Shown here piece after piece: positions 46,001-58,000 of a stretch of DNA of 64,000 bases; positions within the stretch are counted from its first letter, which is position 1; every line of letters starts with the position of its first letter. The translations under genes and the position numbers were made by a program. This DNA comes from Gordionus sp. m RMFG-2023 (Eukaryota; Nematomorpha; Gordioida; Chordodea; Parachordodidae), in the NCBI RefSeq assembly GCF_954871325.1, contig NC_088776.1, positions 36,008,508 through 36,072,507 on the forward strand. Reading direction: 5' to 3'. The notes beneath the pieces are model-generated. The model did not search any database, was not told the DNA's origin, and saw only the letters and a list, made by a program, of their open reading frames with translations.

Positions 46001-49000
46001 CCTGGATAGGCCCATATTTGATCAATAAAATATTTGATAAGGGTAATTATATTATATAAATTATTATTTATTGTATATCAAGGTGTATATGAATTGATAA
46101 CATCAAATAATATCATATTAAAAACTATATATAACCTCTCAAATTTAAAAGAATTTATTGTACGAAACAATGAAAATGGTAATGATTTTTTAAAAATCTT
46201 TTTATGAAGTAAAAAATATTTAGATACAAAAATTAATAATTAATAACATTATAATTATTTTAAATGATTTTATTATAATTAATGCATTTCCTTAAGATAT
46301 TGGTTCCCAAAATGGGCTTGATGATGAAAATAATCCACATGATTGAGTTTGTCGATCCAAAGTCCCCTATAAGTATTGTGTAATGTATTTAAATAAATTG
46401 ATTTTTTATATTCGCTTAAAGATACAATTTATTTACAATTTATAAAAATAGAAATATATATATATATAGCTGATATTAAATCATTTTGTAACTTTACAAA
46501 CTTAATAAATTAATCTAAACATTTCATTTGGCGACGAATTTATTTTTCAAGTCATTTTTGACGACGACGAACTATTTAAAATAAAAAGATTAAAATTATA
46601 CCATGCCTCTGAAGAAGATTGAAGAACATACTCAATTTCATATTCCAGAATTTGTCAAAGAAAAAGTTAATATTCAGGATTACCTATATAAAATAGAACT
46701 CATTTTCAAGGTAAAAAATATTTTCGATGAAAATAAAAAAAAGGATCTTTTATTGGCCTATATAGGCACCGAAAATTTAATTAAAATTAAAAATTTTTAT
46801 TTTCCAAATATTTTAAATAATATAAATTATTTAACTTTAATAGAGAATCTTGAAAAAATTTTTAAGGATGTCTCTACCATTTTTCTTCATAGGAATAATT
46901 TTTTTACATTAAAAAGAAATAACGAAAATATAATTGACTTTTCAATTAAATTAAAAAGCATTTGCGCTTTATGTAACTTTAAATCGCCGGTCGATGAACT
47001 CTTAAGAGATATTTTCATCTTAGGAGTAGGGTTACCCGAGCTGGACAAAGAACTTCGGTCAAAATATGCCGAAGGAAATATTACTTTTGAAGATACTGTG
47101 CGTCTAGCTATCGCGCTGTCTTCATTGGAGAAGGAAACCCTGACAGAAGTTAATAAAATAATTAAACATAAGCCTATGCAAGTTTCCAAAAATACTTATC
47201 CTAGGAATAATTATAACAACGTAAACAAATTCAATAATAATAATTATAATGCTAACAAATTCAACAATAATTTTTCTAAACCAAGTTTTAAACCTAATTT
47301 AAGTCAAAAAAAAGTAATATGCTTTAGATGCGGAAAAGCAAACCACATAGCGAAAGAGTGTAGAACGCATGCTATACAAATGATTTTACCACGGACACCT
47401 CGCCTGTCTTTTGCTAATAAAGCTACAATCGATGCGAAGATAAATGGACTGCAGCTTACTATGGAATTCGATACTGGGGCGGCGTGTAGTGTGATAGACG
47501 AGGTTACCTGGAGTCGCATAGGCAAACCAACATTATCACCTGCTTATAAACTAGTAGGATATAACCATATCAAAATCGAAGTATTGGGTAAATGTTTAGT
47601 GGAAGTCGAAGTAAAAAATATTTCAAAATTTTTACCTATTTGGGTAGTTAAGGGTGAGAATTCCCTCATTTTTGGAATGCCTTTTCTTAAAGAATTTGAT
47701 ATAAAAATTAACAATATAAATATGAAAGATTCCAATTTAAATACAATTGTTTCAAAATTTCCGCAAGTTTTTAAAAAAAAATTAGGACAAATAAAATTAC
47801 AGGAAGCTGTCATAAAGATACAACCAAATACAGTGCCAATTGCGTTACCATCTAGAAGAATTCCATTTCCGTTGCGTCGAACCGTTGAAGCTGAGTTGGA
47901 CTAACTTTTAAATGAAGGGGTTATCGAGAAGGTAGATCGAACAAATACTCCAATTACTTGGGCTACGCCAACGGTTAATATTTTAAAGAAATCCGGTGCC
48001 GTGTGGATATGCGGAAATTTTTGTTTAACAATCAACAAATATTTAGCGATAGATAACGATTTACTACCAACTTTCGTTGACCTGACAAATAGGATCGCGG
48101 GTGGTAAAATATTTTCAACGATAGATTTAAGAGATGCATTTTTACAATTCGGAGTTAGTCCAGAATGTAGAGACCTTTTAGTAATATCGACTCATGTCGG
48201 TTATTACCGATATCAAAGAATTCCTTTTGGGTTGACTAGCGCTCCGATAATATTTCAACGTTTTATGCAAAATCTATTAAAGGGAATTCCTATGGTTAGT
48301 GTATTTTTAGACGATGTAATTATTGCAGGCGAGAATAATTTTGATCATTTAGTTAATCTAGAAGAAGTATTAAGAAGATTTGATAAGACTGGACTGACAA
48401 CTACGACCGATAAAATTAAAATTGGAGAAAAGTCAGTTACTTATTTAGGTCATGTTATTGATGAATTCGGAATTCACCCGACCGAAGATAAGATTAATGC
48501 TATAAAAAATTGTAAAACACCATCTAATGTTAAAGAATTACGTTCGTTTTTGGGAATGGTAAATTATCATGAATCGTTTATTAAAAATTTACATTCTATT
48601 TGTGCGCCTTTACACCGACTAACGAGTAAAAATGTGAGTTGGTTTTGGTCAGCTAAAGAAGATGAAATATTTAATGTAGTTAAAAAATATTATCAAAAGA
48701 AGATACAATAATTCCTTATTCAGCCGATATTCCTGTCGTGATTTCTTGTGACGCTTCCGAAGATGGTCTAGGAGCTGTTATTGCACACCGATTTCTTACT
48801 GGCCAGGAGAAACCGATTGCTTACGCATTAAGGACACTTTCAGCAGCTGAAAAGAATTACGCCACTATTGATCGGGAGGCTTCGGCGATCATGTTCGCTA
48901 TCGAAAAGTTTCATCAGTACATTTATGGAAGATATTTTATTTTGGTTACTGATCATAAACCTTTAAAATATATCTTAGGTGATAAAAGAGACCTTAATAA

Positions 49001-52000
49001 GATAACAAATAACCGTTTAATACGGTGGGCCAAGAAGCTTTTAAATTACGACTATGAGAGAATTCATAGGCCGGGTAATCAAAATAAATGCGCTGACGCT
49101 CTGTCCCGTTTGGGGATAGAGAGAGAAAAAATAAATGAAGTTTAAAAAAATTTGAAAATGAAATTAGAGAAGTAAGGATCAATTTAATTGAAGATTTATC
49201 GTTCACTCGAAGTAAAGTTATTAGTGAAACGATCAATGATATAAATCTAAAAGAGATTGTTAAATTAATAAAAAATCATTGGCATATGGATAATATGAAT
49301 AATTATTCGGAAAGTTTAAAAAAATTCATCTTAATTAAAGTTAATATTTCTTTCAAAGAAGGGCTTTTATTTTATAATGATAGAATCATCATTCCTGATA
49401 ACCTAAAAAAAGAGGTTTTGAATGTTATCCATCGAGGACATCCGGGGATAGTGGGGATGAAATCCTTATGCCGATACTATGTCTTCTGGACAAATCTTGA
49501 CCGAGATGTTAGAATTCGCAAAAAATTGCAAAAGTTGTCAGGAAGGAAGACCGGGAGCCAGAGATGTACCATTATACAATTGGAATATTCCTACCCGACC
49601 TTGGGAAAGAATACACATTGATTTGACAGGTCCCGTGTCTGGAAAGTACTGGTTAATATGCGTAGACGCTTTCACCAAATGGGTTGAAGTTGCAATTTTA
49701 ACACATATTAATTCGACGAGTGTAATAAATAATCTGCGTAATTATTTCGCTAGATTTGGTTTACCTCGTTACATTGTCTCAGATAACGGTACTCAGTTTA
49801 CTGGATCTGAATTCAAAACGTTTCTTTTTAAAAATAATATAAAACATTTTAGATCGGCCCCTTATAGCCCCAAGTCGAATGGTTTGGCTGAGCGCTATAT
49901 ACGTACGATAAAGACGCGTTTCTATGCTGGAAGGAGAAGTGGGACTCCGGACCAGTTAAATTTAGCAAATGTTTTAATTACACACCGAAATACTCCAAAC
50001 GCAACTACCGGTAAATCCCCTGCCGAAATGATGTTTGGAAGGCCGCTCAGGACGACGTTAGATCAGTGGAAATTATCTACGAGAGAACAGACTGAAAACG
50101 CGTTATGGAAACAAAAAAATTATAAAGATAGGAACGTTGAGCCCCGTGAATTTAAAGAGAAGCAAAAAGTTTGGGTAAAAAACGAAAGGACTGCGGGATG
50201 GCATGAAGGAACAGTGGTTCAACGGAAAAGTGCGATATTGTATGATGTTGAGTCTGAGGGTATTGTAAAAAACAAGCATGCCGACCAACTGAGGGAAGCT
50301 CATGTACAAGCTAAAGAAACACCAATGACAATGACTGAGGATTTGGACATTGCAGAACATAATGGAAATACAACTCTAGAAAAAAGAGTTTCGAAACCCC
50401 CATTACGTTATTATGATGAATTCAATTTATAGTGGGGAGAACTGTAATGTATTTAAATAAATTGATTTTTTATATTAGCTTAAAGATACAATTTATTTAC
50501 AATTTATAAAAATAGAAAAATATATATATAGCTGATATTAAATCATTTTGTAACTTTACAACTTTACAATAAATTAATCTAAACATTTCATATTGTATTT
50601 TGGATATATATTAGAATTATTTTAAAATGCATTTATTATAAATAAATCATTGCCTTTAGATATTGGTTCCCAAAATTGGTTTGATGATGAAAATAATCCA
50701 CACACGGAGTTTGTCAATCCAAAGTCCCCCATAGGTATTTTACTTTAGATATATATATATTTGATTTATTTTTTAATTTATTATGTTTACAGAATTGGAT
50801 GATGTTATTTTAGTATCCCCAGATATTTTTTTCCTACAACAAAGGCATGGAAAAAATACCATGCTAAAATATATGGTCTAAAGCCTCCCAAACTTTGTCG
50901 GGATGTAGAATATGGGAAACAACTTGGTGAACCCACCATCCTGGTGAAAATTTGAAGGTGATGGGAATTGTTTTTATAGGTAAAACATTAATATAAAATT
51001 TCATTTTATTCTACTTTATATAATTTAGGGTGATTAGTGTAGAGAATTGGAGTTCAAAATTCCTATATTATTCTCAGGCAATGGTTAGCACAATTTATGC
51101 TGAGATGGAAATGGTAATTGAGAAATATATTAACGACACAAACAAAAAAACTAGATGTAAAAATTTATATCTTAAATAATGTTATGTTATGATAGAGTGG
51201 ACATGGGCTTCTGACACAAGTCAGGGCCATGGCTACATTGTTAAATACACCAATTTTTAGATATATAAAATATAATAATAATTTTATATGGGCCCGATAT
51301 GACCCTTTTTATATTCGCGATAATATTAAAATATTTAATAATAATTTTATTTATATAAAAAATGGAGGAAACCATTTTGAAAATGTTTCAGATTGCATTC
51401 ATATATCTTCCATCATTATTTAATATACTTTTATTAAAATTTATATAAAAATATATATATATATTTCATTCTTTATAATTTATGTTCCGCCTGATATATT
51501 TTTTTATGAAAGTTGTAGTTTATAAATATAATTCAATATATTCATTCTGATATGCAACATTTGATAATAATTATATTACTTTATGTTTTTAATAAATTTA
51601 AAATTATGTATAAATATTTATATCAATAAAGTTCTTCGTTTATTTTTTATTCTTTCATTGTTGCCAAATGAAGTTTATTTTAATATTGGTGACCCAATTC
51701 AAAATAAACATTACGTTTAAACCATTTAGGCTAAGAATTTATCTTACTTATTCTTTGCAGTGTTTACAGAGGGTGGGTACTGATATTTAGAGGGTGGGTA
51801 CTGATATTTAGAGGGTGACCTAGTAAATTTTCTGTAACATAGAAACTTTGTTAATAAATTAATATCTATCGAGAAGTTGTTCCTTGTATAAGAAATCTGA
51901 GGAGGAACTGGATAATCATGGTATCGGAGTATTTGGTTTTGGACCTACTAAAAACTTGTTTTACAATATTATTTTACAAATTTCAGTTTAGCATGTTAGT

Positions 52001-55000
52001 AAGGATCTTTTCCCTATTACTAAACTTTATTTCCAAATTGGCAAGGTGACACTCGTAATTAAAGCATATCAATAATCTGAACTAGAGGCCTGCAATGGTA
52101 AGTTTTTTCACCCGCCCATCCATACTTTGAATGGGTGTGTTCGGGTTTTTAAAATATTTTCAAAAATGGGTGGGCCTTGGCGGTAGAACTTTTGATATTT
52201 TTGCGAAATTTATTAAAAATAATAGTTTTATTTCATAATATTGCATATTATATATGTTTAATTAAAAATAAAATAAATAAAGAGCTAAACTAGCAATTAA
52301 AATAATTTTGAACATTAGGCGATGAAATGCAGACTAAAAATATAAAATACAAACTATAGATGAGCGGCATGGGCTTTTTAGATATTATACCGAGCTTTGT
52401 TAAGATAAATAAAAAAAGCAAAACAATTTTTTAAAAAAAGACATGTACATGGATTTGAACATGCATTTTGAGGGTAGGTAATATAAGTCTTATCAACAAG
52501 ACTACCCACAACACATATGTTACTTCATTTTATTAGTATATAAAATTATAAATAATCTACTATATATTAAAAAGAGAAATTATATTATATCGTTAACTTC
52601 AATGATGTTAAAATAAAGATGAGCTCCTGAAATGAAAGAGTGAATGCAGGGCAAATTGTCGTAATAAATTTAATGGGGGGGGGGGGGGTTTACACAAAAG
52701 TCCCGGATATAGAAATCCTGACTAAGCCAATGAAAGCTGGACAATAAGTTTTTCTCAAACGTTGCTCTCCCAGAGACAGACCATTAGAACGACAAAATAT
52801 TCAAAATTATTTTAAAAATAGCTTTAATGAAATGGCAGACGATAATATATAAAAAAAATTGCAACAAAAAATGAATTACTAAAGGGTTTGTAATGTTTTA
52901 AAATAATTACTGTCCTTCAAGTCTAGATTATTAATTTTAATTCATTTCCGCATTTAATAAATAATTAGTATTATTTATTAGGGTGTTAAAAATTAATTAA
53001 TGTTTTAAAGATTAATGCATAGGGCGGGGGAAATTAAGGATGGACCTGACCCAGCATGTCGGAAGGCAATGTTGTAATTGCAATGAATCTTTTGGGTGCT
53101 TTGGCTACAAATAAACCTTAAAACTTTTAGCATAAGTTTACAATAGGATGTATTTTTGATTTAAAATCTATTAATTTAATATGTTCTGTACTTGAAGTTA
53201 AGTTGTAAAAAAAATTGCTTTATTTAAAGAGAAAATCTTAAGACAATAAAATAATACCTTTAATTTGGATCACATTGGGAATTGGAGCCATATCTTGCAA
53301 ATCGACAGCCACAATTTTATTACTTTCTTGAGTATGGTAGGTATCAGCATTCAGTTTTTTTGCCAAAACTTGACTCCAGCTGCCTAATAAAAATGTAAAC
53401 TTGTACAATTAATTATATTCAAATTTTTAAAATCAAACAACCTATTGTCATGCTTTTGAAAATATTTTAGAAATAATGATATTAATTATATAATTATAAA
53501 AATTGTACCATTAGAATATTACGTAACCATAATTAATTTATTCAGATAACAAAAATAGTTAACAAAATTAAGAGAAAAAGTTTCAAATTTTTCAAAATTT
53601 AGTTAGGGTCATTCCATATCAAATCAATTACTTTACAACTCGACCATCTCAGATTTTGCTGAAATTTGGTATATAAGTTAATGGCGTGTTGTGATTGACG
53701 AATCCAAAATATTAGCCCCTTAACTCTACTAGAACCGGAGATATAGGGTGTCAAAGTAGCTCTGCAAGGTCATTTTTTGAAAAAAATGATTTTTTAAAAT
53801 CGGGATAACTTTAATATTAAATGTAGTATATTTATCTATCAGAGCTTATTTTAGAGCCCTAAGTAAACTCTTCCACATATTTTAAATGGAATTAATTTTT
53901 AATTTATAAATTTTTTTTAAATTGCGGTCAAAAATTTGTAATTAATTTTTTTAAATGTTAGTATAAATTTTTTTTCCAATTTTCAGATATTTTGTAGAGT
54001 ATCAAGAACTGTTCATATAAAAATTTTCAGAGTGGTAAAAAAAAAATTAGGTAGAATAAATCTAAAAAATAAAAAACCGCTAGATGGCGTTAATAATTTT
54101 AAAATTTAATTTTTGAAAATATAAGTCAATCTACCTTTTATTTATATCCTATAATATAAAATTTGTTGAATAAAATCGCATTTTGGCACAAAAATAAAAT
54201 TTCCGCTATTTTGGCACGTATCTGATAAAGCTGCAATTTATTATAAATTTATTGGTATAAAAAAAGGATGATTAAATAGAAGTCATTTTGAATGAAAGTC
54301 CTATTAATTATTTCTTTATATTTTTCTACAATCTCAATTTTATTTACTAAATGTGTAATATCAATAAAAAATTTAATATCAAAAAAAATTAACAACCAAT
54401 ATTTATACCGATTTCTTTGGCGGACCAATTTACCATATTATAAGGTATGTTGATTAGTAGCTACTATTATGTAACCTCGCATAGAAGAATGAAAGAAAAA
54501 AGAAGAAAGGTTTGGACCTCTACATATTATTTTGGATAAAATCATAATCGACCGTTTTAAAAATATGCAAATCGGCCCAAAGAATTAATGCGCAATTTTT
54601 TTATTATTTATATTATAGACATTGAAATTATAAATATACTAATTGAAAATAAAATTATTAATTTCCAGTGTAATTAAATATGAGAAATTTGACATTCGAA
54701 TTATCATGGATAAAAAATAAGTAACTTAAAATCAAAAAAAGAAACTAAAAAGATTTTATCCGACTAGATTCATTGAAAGATAAGAGTCGGTGAAACTCTT
54801 TATTGAACTATATTATGTTGTATTTGCAACACTAGAATTTTATATATGAAGCAAGGAAAAAGATTCAGCAGATGATGAGAATCTTTTGCAGGCTATTATT
54901 TTAAAATTTTATTTTCTTTTGCCGGTTGAGTCTAAACTGTTGATTATGCTAGAAACATGAAAGGATATTAGGAAAATTTCAATATAGTAGGCTCATATGA

Positions 55001-58000
55001 TAAGTTACTTTGTGATGTCTGATTTTGGTAAATCTTGAAAGAATAGAGTATTCATTGAGACAAAAATGCTTTGCAGGCCCTTTTCTTGTGTAATTGCACT
55101 TTAGATTCCCAATATCAAAACATTATTAATTATTTTAACTACATTAATAATTAGTACCTGCACTAATGAAAGGTCTTTTTCAACTTTAAAAAGGTTAAAA
55201 ACCTATTTAAGAAATACTACCGGTGAAAAACCTTTAAATGGATTAGCCCTATTAAATATTTATTAGGAGATTATTCTAGATAAAAATTTGATACTAGATG
55301 AATTAGAAAAATCTCAGAGAAAAGTAGACCTCTCTTTATAAATTCAATCAAAATGTTAAACGGCCGATTTGGGTTTATTTTTTAAAATTTAGTCAAAATA
55401 ATATGTGTACCTTATGTGATAAATTGTCCACCAAAGAAATCGGTATAAATATTGGTTGTTAATTTATTTTGATATTACACATTTAGTAAATAAAATTGAG
55501 ATTTTTGTAAGAAATAATTAATAGGTCTAACATTTAAAATGACTTCTATTTAATCATCCTTATTTTAAACTAATAAATTTATAATAAATTGCAGCTGTAT
55601 TAGATACGCGCCGAATTGTCGCTGCGCCGAATTTTCTACGCCAAATTGTCGTGCGCCGAATTAACGTGATACCATATTTATTTGCTTTACTGTGAGATTT
55701 ACGAATAAATGTTATTTAATTGCTAACATTATTTTAATTATTTATAAGGGAGCTATCGATGTTACTCAAAAAAGTTGCGTTTTATTTTTTGAAGCAAATG
55801 ATGCCAGAAAAAATAAATTAATGATATAACCCCTTTTGAAAAATGAAATATAAAAATTAGATTGCAAAACTTATATTGCTGAAAATGTAGCAGGTAGTTC
55901 TTATTAAATATAAAGTTGCTAAAAATTAATTACATAAATTTACAAAAACAGGCTGCAGATCCGATATTAAATTGATATCGGCCGATTACCAATCTGATAT
56001 AATATCTATTTTGTATTCTGTAAAGATACCAATGGTTTTAATTTTTAATAAACTTTTTACTAGTATAACATATATAATTTAACTATACCATAACATACAT
56101 AACATATGTCATTTAAATATATTATAATGATCAGTTATAGTTTATATTCAATTTAATTGCAATTCTAAATAATAAAAATAAGTAATAACATTAATCTATT
56201 TATATAAATAAGTAATAAACATATTTATTATGAAATTTAAAATTAATATATCGAAGATTTCTTTTTAGAAATACCAAAATTCGATGGGGACTTTCAATAT
56301 ACCAGCTTCACTAAAAACAGATTCTGAAGAGATTATCGCACACTTTTATAAACAGAATGCGCAAAAAAATTAACAATATGATAGAATGTTTATTAATTAT
56401 TGTTAATAAAAAAAACATAAAAATGGATTTCGATTTTATTTATAAAATTAATGGTTTTTTAGACAAAACTTTTTTTAAAAATTTTATAACATTTTATTTT
56501 GTTAAAAACGCCATTTTTCGGATAAGAAAATTTAATTATTGGCCAATAACCGATATTTTAAAATAGGTGAAATATCGCCCCGATCAGATAAAAAATATTG
56601 GTAATCCCTAATTATGATCATTCCATAATAAATATTAGAAACCTGCAGGCAGAGGTAACATTTGCATAGCCCGGTCCGTATTTCTTTAAAAAAAAATTTC
56701 AGTCGGATTTTCTAAAAATATATTACATTCATTTTTAATTTTTATAATTAATAATGGCGATTTAAAATATTAGGCTCGGCCAGGTATTTTTTTTGAAAAT
56801 TATTTTAGGCCCGAACCGGGTATTTAAGAAGTTTTTTTACCCAACCTAGTTATATTTAAAAATATTAAAATATGGCCCGTAGATCTCTGATAAATATATT
56901 AATAATTTATTTTTTTAACAATTCAAATGGTGATTGTTCTTCAAAGTTTTGAAGAACGTTTATCTCTCCTCTCAATGACTTTTGTTGTATTGAATATCAT
57001 TCAATAGTTGCTGAAGATTGCAGTGGCATGAGTGTATTACATGAAAAACAGGGTTTTGATGTTAAGAAATTGTTAAGGTTTCCTTTCTAAAGTTGTATAT
57101 TTTCTCTAGAGGAATTTTGATAGTTCATCTAAGTCATCACACCTATCTTCATCATAAAGAAACGTTTTTATGATTTTGGAAACGAGTTTTGGTAATTATT
57201 TTCTCCATGGACGTTTTATTTTTTTTATCAATAAATTTTCTCAAACAATAAACCAAATACTGTTTCTTTTATTCATTTGGCCTTAATGATTAATGATGAA
57301 TATTATTCACATATTAATCTGTTTTTTATTTATATAATTTTTTAATACAAATATTGGGGATAAATTAGTAATCTGCATCGGGCCTAATTTTTCAAGCCCG
57401 GCCTGGCTTAAATTTTTTTTTAAAGTTTTGCCCGGCCCAGCTCGAATTTATTTAAATATAGAAATTAATTTTTAAAATTGCCCAAAATAAACGATATATG
57501 TTATATGGCGTCTACTTTCTATAAAACCACATATTTTTATTTTACATAAAAAATTCAACATAAAATTAATAAATTTAGATATATTTTAAAAAATTTCTAA
57601 GACCCGACCCGAATTTTCTTAAAAAATATTAGGCCCGGCCCGGTTTGAAGACCGTTCAAGCCGGGTCTATTTTTGCAGATCTCTAGCCTAAATATTAAAC
57701 AATAAAATAAAAATGAATAAAATATAAAGTACCAAGTTACTATATCTATAAGTAACGCCGTTACCTTTTTTGGGAAAAAGTTTTAAAACACCAGATAAAA
57801 TATTTGATAGAATATATTATCGATAAAAAATTTCTTCAAGATATTTTGGCAACTTATTAGTTTGTTGTTATCCTTTTCAATCAGTTTACTTAAAAAATAT
57901 TTTAATTTGCCCATATAATAATTTCATTTCTGATCATATAATTTATATTTAAATTTTTATCAGATTATCTTAATGCATCTGAAGCCGTTAGTAGTACAGC

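Larger units (their letters stand above)
46379..50590 (+). mobile_element. Ty3/gypsy LTR retrotransposon, young
   Basis: A complete-length 4,212-bp element. LTRs of 148 bp lie at 46,379-46,526 and 50,443-50,590, both starting TGTAATG and ending CATTTCA and differing at only a few positions. It has a 5-bp target duplication TATTG on each side, a primer-binding-site-like TTTGGCGACGA just after the 5' LTR, and a purine tract GTGGGGAGAAC before the 3' LTR. Parts in order are gag with one CCHC knuckle, aspartic protease, reverse transcriptase, RNase H and integrase with an H2C2 finger, in the gypsy order (46.6-50.4 kb). It appears broken in two or three places, so the copy is probably not active. 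Age: young relative to its host element. It lies antisense to FTSJ1 in intron 2 and inside the Ginger-like element. Confidence 0.92.
44846..51425 (+). mobile_element. Ginger-like integrase DNA transposon with OTU domain
   Basis: Coding segments in order are an H2C2 zinc-binding region (44.85-45.08 kb: [17 protein letters not shown], then [10 protein letters not shown]), an rve integrase core (45.1-45.6 kb: GIDLIQMP, an NDQGRE block and [18 protein letters not shown]), a QKKDYEDKR linker, a GPY/F-like stretch near 46.0 kb, and an OTU cysteine protease (50.8-51.4 kb) with DGNC at 50,960-50,971 and NGGNHF near 51,365. Ginger1 elements are known to combine integrase, GPY/F and OTU or Ulp1 domains and to contain introns. 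Introns are visible here, including one of 49 bp at 50,980-51,028. The copy has several breaks and no terminal repeats were found. A Ty3/gypsy element (46,379-50,590) interrupts it. A domesticated KRBA2-like host gene is the alternative. Confidence 0.6.

Noticed and set aside
46887-47813. Three minus-strand frames under the gag-protease region of the LTR element
   Set aside because: Antisense shadows of the retroelement.
52440-52510. tRNA-like stretch on the minus strand
   Set aside because: A D-arm and a B-box-like sequence can be seen, but the acceptor and T stems do not pair; at best an old pseudogene.
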